NCBI GenBank assembly: GCA_030433355.1
Contig: JAUIMG010000004.1
Coordinates: forward strand, 1 to 64,000
DNA length: 64,000 nucleotides
Origin: Bacteroidia bacterium
GTDB lineage: Bacteria; Bacteroidota; Bacteroidia; Flavobacteriales_E; Vicingaceae
Reading direction: 5' to 3'
Each line of letters begins with the position of its first letter. The stretch's first letter is position 1. Below are positions 59,987 through 64,000 of the stretch, piece after piece. The translations under genes and the position numbers were made by a program. The notes beneath the pieces were generated by a model, which saw only the letters and a list, made by a program, of their open reading frames with translations, was not told the origin of the DNA and searched no databases.

Positions 59987-61696
59987 ATGTGTGGGATTGC
60001 CGGGATACTAAAATACAATGGGGGTAAAGTAGAAAAGTCTAAATTAAAAAAGATGACTGACTCGATAATACATCGAGGCCCTGATGGAGAAGGTCATTGG
60101 GTCTCTATGTCAGGACAAATCGGATTTGGCCATCGGAGGTTATCTATAATAGACCTGAGTAATGACGGGGCACAGCCAATGACTCTAAAAGAAAGGTTCA
60201 CTATAACGTTTAATGGTGAAATTTACAATTATATAGAGTTGAAGAATCACCTTATTGGATTAGGATATTCATTTACTACTAAAAGTGATACGGAGGTTTT
60301 ATTAGTTCTTTTTCAACACTATGGTGAAAAATGTCTGGATCATATTGATGGGATGTTTGCATTTGCTATCTGGGATGAGAAAACTAATGAGCTTTTTTGT
60401 GCTAGAGATCGGCTAGGAGAGAAGCCCTTTTTTTACTACGAAGATAGAGATGTTTTCGTTTTTGCTTCTGAAATTAAAGCAATTAAAGAGGTAATATCAA
60501 AAATACAGGTTGATAAAAAAATACTTCAGAATTATATTGATACTGGTGATATAAAATCAAATAGCTATTCCTTTTTTGAAGACATCAAAGTTTTACCACC
60601 CGCTTCATTTTTAAAGGTAAAGGATTCAACTCCTAAGATTGAGAAATATTGGGAAATTATCCTTAAAAGTGACTTGGAGGAAATCTCTGAAGCCAAAGCT
60701 ATTTCTGAATTCAGGAAATTGTTTGAGTCATCTATTGAAAGAAGAATGCGTATGGACGTAGAATTTGGAACATCCCTTTCAGGTGGCTTAGATTCATCTT
60801 CAATTGCTTCAACTATTTGTTCTAAAACAAATAAGGCCCTAAAGACTTTTTCTGCCAGATTTAATGGGCCATTGGATGAAGGCAAGTGGATGGAAGAAGT
60901 TATCAATAAGTTTAAACTTCAAAACGAAAAGGTTTACCCTCAGTTTGATAAAATGATTGATAGTCTGAGTAAGTTAACATATCATCAAGAATATCCTATT
61001 GCTGGTTCTTCCATGTTTGCTCAATGGAGTATTATGCAATTGGTTAAAAAGGCTGGTGTTACAGTTTTAATTGATGGCCAAGGAGCAGATGAATTCTTAT
61101 GTGGATATAAAGAGTTTAAATATTTTGCAATATGGGACTTGTTTTATACTGGTAAATGGAAACAGTTTCTTAAAGAAAGGAAATTGTTCAATCAGTATTT
61201 TGGAACTAATGAAAAAATAGGGTGGGGATTTATACTTTACCCATTATTAAATCAGTTTGGTAAATTGCCAAAAGAGTGGAGGTATGGAACTAATTTAAAA
61301 GAAAGATTAAAATATGCAGTTGAGAAAGACCTCTCTAATTTACTTATGAGTGCTGATCGTAATTCCATGGCACACTCTATAGAGGTAAGATTGCCCTTTA
61401 CAAATAAAGAATTAATTGAATATTCCATCAATCTACCAAATGAGTTTTTGTATCAAAATGGAGAGACAAAATCAATATTAAGGAAAAGTATGAAAGGGAT
61501 ATTACCAGATGCTATTCTTCATAGAAAGGACAAGATTGGGTTTGCTCCTCCACAAAATGATTGGTTGGGGTCTAAGGAAGGTAAAGAGAATGTTTTAAGA
61601 GCAGAAAGAATATTAATAAATAGTGGATTGAATGCTAATAAGAAGTACCCTTGGAGATCAATTGCAGCAGCAAGTTTTTTAGAGGTATTTAGCTAA
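59987..61696 (+). CDS. asnB: Asparagine synthase (glutamine-hydrolysing)
   Basis: A 569-residue two-domain enzyme. The glutaminase domain has the nucleophile Cys2 (MCGIAGIL) with RGPDGEGHW and FNGEIYNY; the synthetase domain has the ATP loop SLSGGLDSSSIAS (about 260-272), DGQGADEFLCGY and RNSMAHSIEVRLPF. In a polysaccharide cluster such enzymes often amidate a uronic acid rather than make free asparagine. It is shorter than most AsnB (about 600-640). Its stop overlaps the glycosyltransferase stop by 8 bases. Confidence 0.88.
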   Translation: MCGIAGILKYNGGKVEKSKLKKMTDSIIHRGPDGEGHWVSMSGQIGFGHRRLSIIDLSNDGAQPMTLKERFTITFNGEIYNYIELKNHLIGLGYSFTTKSDTEVLLVLFQHYGEKCLDHIDGMFAFAIWDEKTNELFCARDRLGEKPFFYYEDRDVFVFASEIKAIKEVISKIQVDKKILQNYIDTGDIKSNSYSFFEDIKVLPPASFLKVKDSTPKIEKYWEIILKSDLEEISEAKAISEFRKLFESSIERRMRMDVEFGTSLSGGLDSSSIASTICSKTNKALKTFSARFNGPLDEGKWMEEVINKFKLQNEKVYPQFDKMIDSLSKLTYHQEYPIAGSSMFAQWSIMQLVKKAGVTVLIDGQGADEFLCGYKEFKYFAIWDLFYTGKWKQFLKERKLFNQYFGTNEKIGWGFILYPLLNQFGKLPKEWRYGTNLKERLKYAVEKDLSNLLMSADRNSMAHSIEVRLPFTNKELIEYSINLPNEFLYQNGETKSILRKSMKGILPDAILHRKDKIGFAPPQNDWLGSKEGKENVLRAERILINSGLNANKKYPWRSIAAASFLEVFS

Positions 61697-62786
61697 ATAT
61701 TGCATCAATAATAATTTGACCTTTATTTTCAATAGTATGGTTCCTCTTAACCCATCCTTGATTTTTAATTAAATCGGGCTTTTTGAAATTTTTCAATAGG
61801 TTTAATAAATCGTTTTTTAATTCTACAGCATCGGTTGGAATAATTGGGCTGTCCTTAAAGTATGAACTTATCAGTTCTTTTTCAATATAACAAAATACAT
61901 GGCAATTACTCAATAAAGCTTCAATGGATTGTAAACCATACCATCCTATCGTCATCTGGTCAATAACTATATCAGCTTCAGAATACAGTTTAAAAAGCTG
62001 ATATCTGGTAACTGGATAATTTGATCCTGTATCTATATTTAAATCAGGGGTGTAGATAAATTCAAAATCGCTATTCTCACTTTTTAATTTTTCAATAGCC
62101 TCTAGTATTATTGAACTTCCTTTTATTTTATAATGAGATGGAGAATGAAGAATTTTTATTTTATCAGTCTTGAAAAAATTAGTTTTTGGTAAAAGCTCTG
62201 ATTTTAAGTCTTTGTTAAATTTCTCATAGTCAATAAAAACCGGAATATATTTAGCTGTTGGAATTATTGAAAGCAAATCAGGTGTAGAAACGAATGTCTC
62301 ATGAGAAAATTTTAAAGAGTCAGCTATAAGCTTCTTTTGCCAATTTGTTGTTTTGTCATTATTTACATCATTATTTATGTATTGAATAATGTTTTCTTCT
62401 TTCCATATAACATATTCTGGACTTCTTATATCACTGCCTACAAAATGCATGATTATTCTTTTATTGAATAGTTTGTAAACAGCGAATTCAAATCTTCTTA
62501 GTTTTCTGGTTAACAGGGTCTCTCCAGATAAAAAATAGAAAGTATCATACTTTATTGTAGCAAATAAGAAAAAGAAAAAAGAAAACACCCATCTTAAAAA
62601 TGCATTTAACTTATCGTACTGAATATGATAGGTGTAATTGGTTCTATATTGAGACTTACTTACTGCATGCTTTACAAAAGAATCGACGAGGATTTTTTCC
62701 GTTGTATTGTTCTTAATAAATATAGAGTAATGTTCTATCCTCCAACCGATATCAACAGCAGCAAATAATATTTTTTTCTTGCTCAT
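61689..62786 (-). CDS. GT-B fold glycosyltransferase
   Basis: A 365-residue protein with the sequence pattern of a GT4-like glycosyltransferase: a Rossmann-like start (KKKILFAAVDIGWRIEHYS), VGSDIRSPEY, a donor-domain segment KIKILHSPSHYKIKGSSIILEA, and ADIVIDQMTIGWYGLQSIEALLSNCHVFCYI, where Glu-rich ends replace the usual GxxxxEA motif. Function in glycan assembly is inferred from context. ATG at 62786; it lies 6 bases downstream of the FkbM gene. Confidence 0.78.
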   Translation of the reverse strand: MSKKKILFAAVDIGWRIEHYSIFIKNNTTEKILVDSFVKHAVSKSQYRTNYTYHIQYDKLNAFLRWVFSFFFFLFATIKYDTFYFLSGETLLTRKLRRFEFAVYKLFNKRIIMHFVGSDIRSPEYVIWKEENIIQYINNDVNNDKTTNWQKKLIADSLKFSHETFVSTPDLLSIIPTAKYIPVFIDYEKFNKDLKSELLPKTNFFKTDKIKILHSPSHYKIKGSSIILEAIEKLKSENSDFEFIYTPDLNIDTGSNYPVTRYQLFKLYSEADIVIDQMTIGWYGLQSIEALLSNCHVFCYIEKELISSYFKDSPIIPTDAVELKNDLLNLLKNFKKPDLIKNQGWVKRNHTIENKGQIIIDAIFS

Positions 62787-62792
62787 TGAAAC

Positions 62793-63671
62793 TTACTCTT
62801 CTAGATTTATGCTCTTAGCAACAGATTTAGTGCATATTAGGAAATTTCTGTATTCACATTTTTTTAAGTGATCCACTTTTTTAAGTCCATTTTTTTCATG
62901 GATATTGTAAAAGTTATAATCAATTCCGTCTAATAATTTTTCAATTCCATTTGCAACATGGTCATTCAAAACTTCAATCAGCATGGTTGGGGTGAATTTT
63001 TTTATAAAATCGCCCATTCCTTCTAAGGCTTCTACCTCATGTGTTTCCACATCAATCTTCATTAAATTAATTCTTTCTATATGGTTTTCTCTTATAAAAT
63101 CATCCAATCTAATGGTTTCAATTTCAACCTCAATAGAATCTGACTTATCAGGACTAATGTCTTTGTTTACTGTTACTGAATAAGTATGTTCCGTATTCTT
63201 ATCGAAGATAGTTGCAGTTCCTGTGAAATTGCTAATTGCTTTTTCATACAATTTACAATCAAAAGAATTTAAATCGTTATTAATTTTAAGTTTATCCATT
63301 ACTCTTTTTACAGGCTCAAATGCATAGATTTCTGCATTAGAATTAACGGCTTTGGAAATCATACTATAAATCCCTGTATTCGCTCCTATATCGAAAATGA
63401 CATCAGAATTTCGACTCAACTCTGTCCATACCTGTAAAGAGTGCTTTTCCCAACCATTGAATAACCCATTCCAGAAAATTTCATTTTCAATCTGATATCC
63501 AAAGTGCATCATTCTGAATTTTTCAGACTTACTTATGGCAACGGTTATTTGATCATTAAAATGTAAATGCTTGTATACTTTTTGGCTTGGTTTGTAGACT
63601 ATTTTAAGAAGAGAAAATATTTTTTTCTTAAAAGGGATCAAGAGATACGCTTTTTTAAGTGAGTTTTTCAT
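62793..63671 (-). CDS. FkbM family methyltransferase
   Basis: A 292-residue protein of the FkbM family of SAM-dependent methyltransferases. Motif I is VIFDIGANTGIYSM (about 94-107), followed by AEIYAFEPVKRV, and a metal/substrate segment LMKIDVETHEVEALEGM. Members O-methylate sugars and other small molecules. It is in the minus-strand arm of the glycan cluster, between the glycosyltransferase and a second methyltransferase (23-base gap to its stop). Confidence 0.87.
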   Translation of the reverse strand: MKNSLKKAYLLIPFKKKIFSLLKIVYKPSQKVYKHLHFNDQITVAISKSEKFRMMHFGYQIENEIFWNGLFNGWEKHSLQVWTELSRNSDVIFDIGANTGIYSMISKAVNSNAEIYAFEPVKRVMDKLKINNDLNSFDCKLYEKAISNFTGTATIFDKNTEHTYSVTVNKDISPDKSDSIEVEIETIRLDDFIRENHIERINLMKIDVETHEVEALEGMGDFIKKFTPTMLIEVLNDHVANGIEKLLDGIDYNFYNIHEKNGLKKVDHLKKCEYRNFLICTKSVAKSINLEE

Positions 63672-63694
63672 CTAATAATTAATTGTTTGTGAAT

Positions 63695-64000
63695 TCACTT
63701 TTTGATAAAATACCCTTTTAGTGAAATGCCAAGATTAAACATATTTAAGAATTTATTTACCATGGATTTGATAAGCCTTAAATACCATTTTTTACTAATA
63801 TTATCCCTTATTGTCTCATCGTCCGAATTGGTTCTCGCTTTACCCTCCGTATTCTTATTCTTTGAATTTTTTATTCTACTAATACTTATTCCAGTAGTTA
63901 AAGTTTTAAGTTTTACAAAACCAGTATCCTCTGCTATTTTTCTAAGGGTTTTTTTTGTGTAATAAGAAAGGTGCTCAGGGTAGCAGATAACATTGTATTC
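63695..64000 (-). CDS. SAM-dependent methyltransferase, C-terminal part (truncated by window)
   Basis: The last 101 residues of a minus-strand gene that runs off the window. The first readable segment, VICYPEHLSYYTKKTLRKIA followed by EDTGFVKLKTLTTGIS, is the C-terminal signature of class I methyltransferases (Methyltransf_23 type). The stop is at 63695-63697. A plus-strand frame across the same bases (63702-63962) is only its shadow. It belongs with the FkbM and glycosyltransferase genes. Confidence 0.75.
   Translation of the reverse strand, partial: EYNVICYPEHLSYYTKKTLRKIAEDTGFVKLKTLTTGISISRIKNSKNKNTEGKARTNSDDETIRDNISKKWYLRLIKSMVNKFLNMFNLGISLKGYFIKK

Noticed and set aside
60565-60906. Minus-strand frame of 113 residues inside asnB
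   Set aside because: Fully inside a certain gene, no recognisable domain.
63702-63962. Plus-strand hydrophobic frame of 86 residues
   Set aside because: The minus strand encodes a recognisable methyltransferase end over the same bases; the hydrophobic look is the antisense of Lys/Glu codons.
1-64000. tRNA, rRNA, riboswitch, phage or insertion-sequence signals
   Set aside because: No cloverleaf-like CCA end, rRNA block, transposase, integrase or flanking target duplication was seen, although a covariance search could not be run.

Overview
The window is AT-rich chromosomal DNA from a member of the Bacteroidota, most likely a gliding, non-parasitic Flavobacteriia- or Cytophagia-type bacterium. 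The grounds are type IX secretion (T9SS) C-terminal sorting domains of both type A and type B, a PorP/SprF protein, a TonB receptor with a carboxypeptidase-like N-terminal extension, DUF4249, DUF4199, DUF3276 (PUR) and DUF1573 families, a Glu/Leu-type dehydrogenase, promoters of the TTTG / TAnnTTTG kind, and almost no Shine-Dalgarno sequences. No tRNA, rRNA, phage, insertion sequence or CRISPR array was seen; one SRP RNA is present.

Layout. 1-6281: an interspersed-repeat-like end, a serine palmitoyltransferase-family enzyme (sphingolipid or sulfonolipid first step), two T9SS type A cargo proteins, an orphan lipoprotein, and a short SSB with an unusual phased CGTTT array upstream. 6428-8797: a three-gene operon (retropepsin-like RimB-type protease, RimK ligase, M14 amidohydrolase) that looks like a glutamate-tag writer with two candidate erasers. 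8889-13942: EttA, HisRS coupled to histidine ammonia-lyase, and a PUR protein whose terminator lies inside hutH. 14027-21971: a lone ABC exporter divergent from a housekeeping operon (leucine dehydrogenase, NusB, DUF1573, YajC, YbbR, CoaE, NnrD/E). 21968-24867: two envelope proteins, a YciO-type protein, a fructose-6-phosphate aldolase-type enzyme and the SRP RNA. 24974-29503: a small membrane protein and a sugar/glycan group (GT2, GT4, epimerase, HAD phosphatase). 29493-33476: two divergent lipoprotein peptidases. 33547-40661: a giant PKD-repeat T9SS type B protein followed by a TPR/PD40 protein and PorP/SprF. 40668-49697: AI-2E-type permease, peptide-binding lipoprotein and MMPL/RND protein (both with unusual start codons), an unlisted 54-residue membrane protein, a GlmU-like protein and Lon. 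49694-53717: acid phosphatase, DUF4249 lipoprotein and TonB receptor operon. 53821-57354: SmpB, an exonuclease/GIY-YIG fusion and PEP carboxykinase. 57583-64000: the left part of a surface-polysaccharide cluster (flippase, sulfotransferase, asparagine synthase, glycosyltransferase, FkbM methyltransferase, partial methyltransferase).

How it fits together: much of the window serves the envelope, including lipid head formation, T9SS-delivered surface proteins with their outer-membrane partner, nutrient import through a TonB system, and a surface glycan. The rest is housekeeping for translation, cofactor repair and proteolysis. Genes are packed tightly, with many 4-base start/stop overlaps and several convergent pairs whose 3' ends overlap. 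Several starts were moved from the longest open frame to an internal ATG that gives a proper signal peptide or family-like N-terminus. The most novel-looking signals are the phased CGTTT array, the 21-bp perfect hairpin in a signal-peptide coding region, the tag-writer/eraser operon, the non-canonical starts at 41821 and 43467, and the 54-residue membrane protein.
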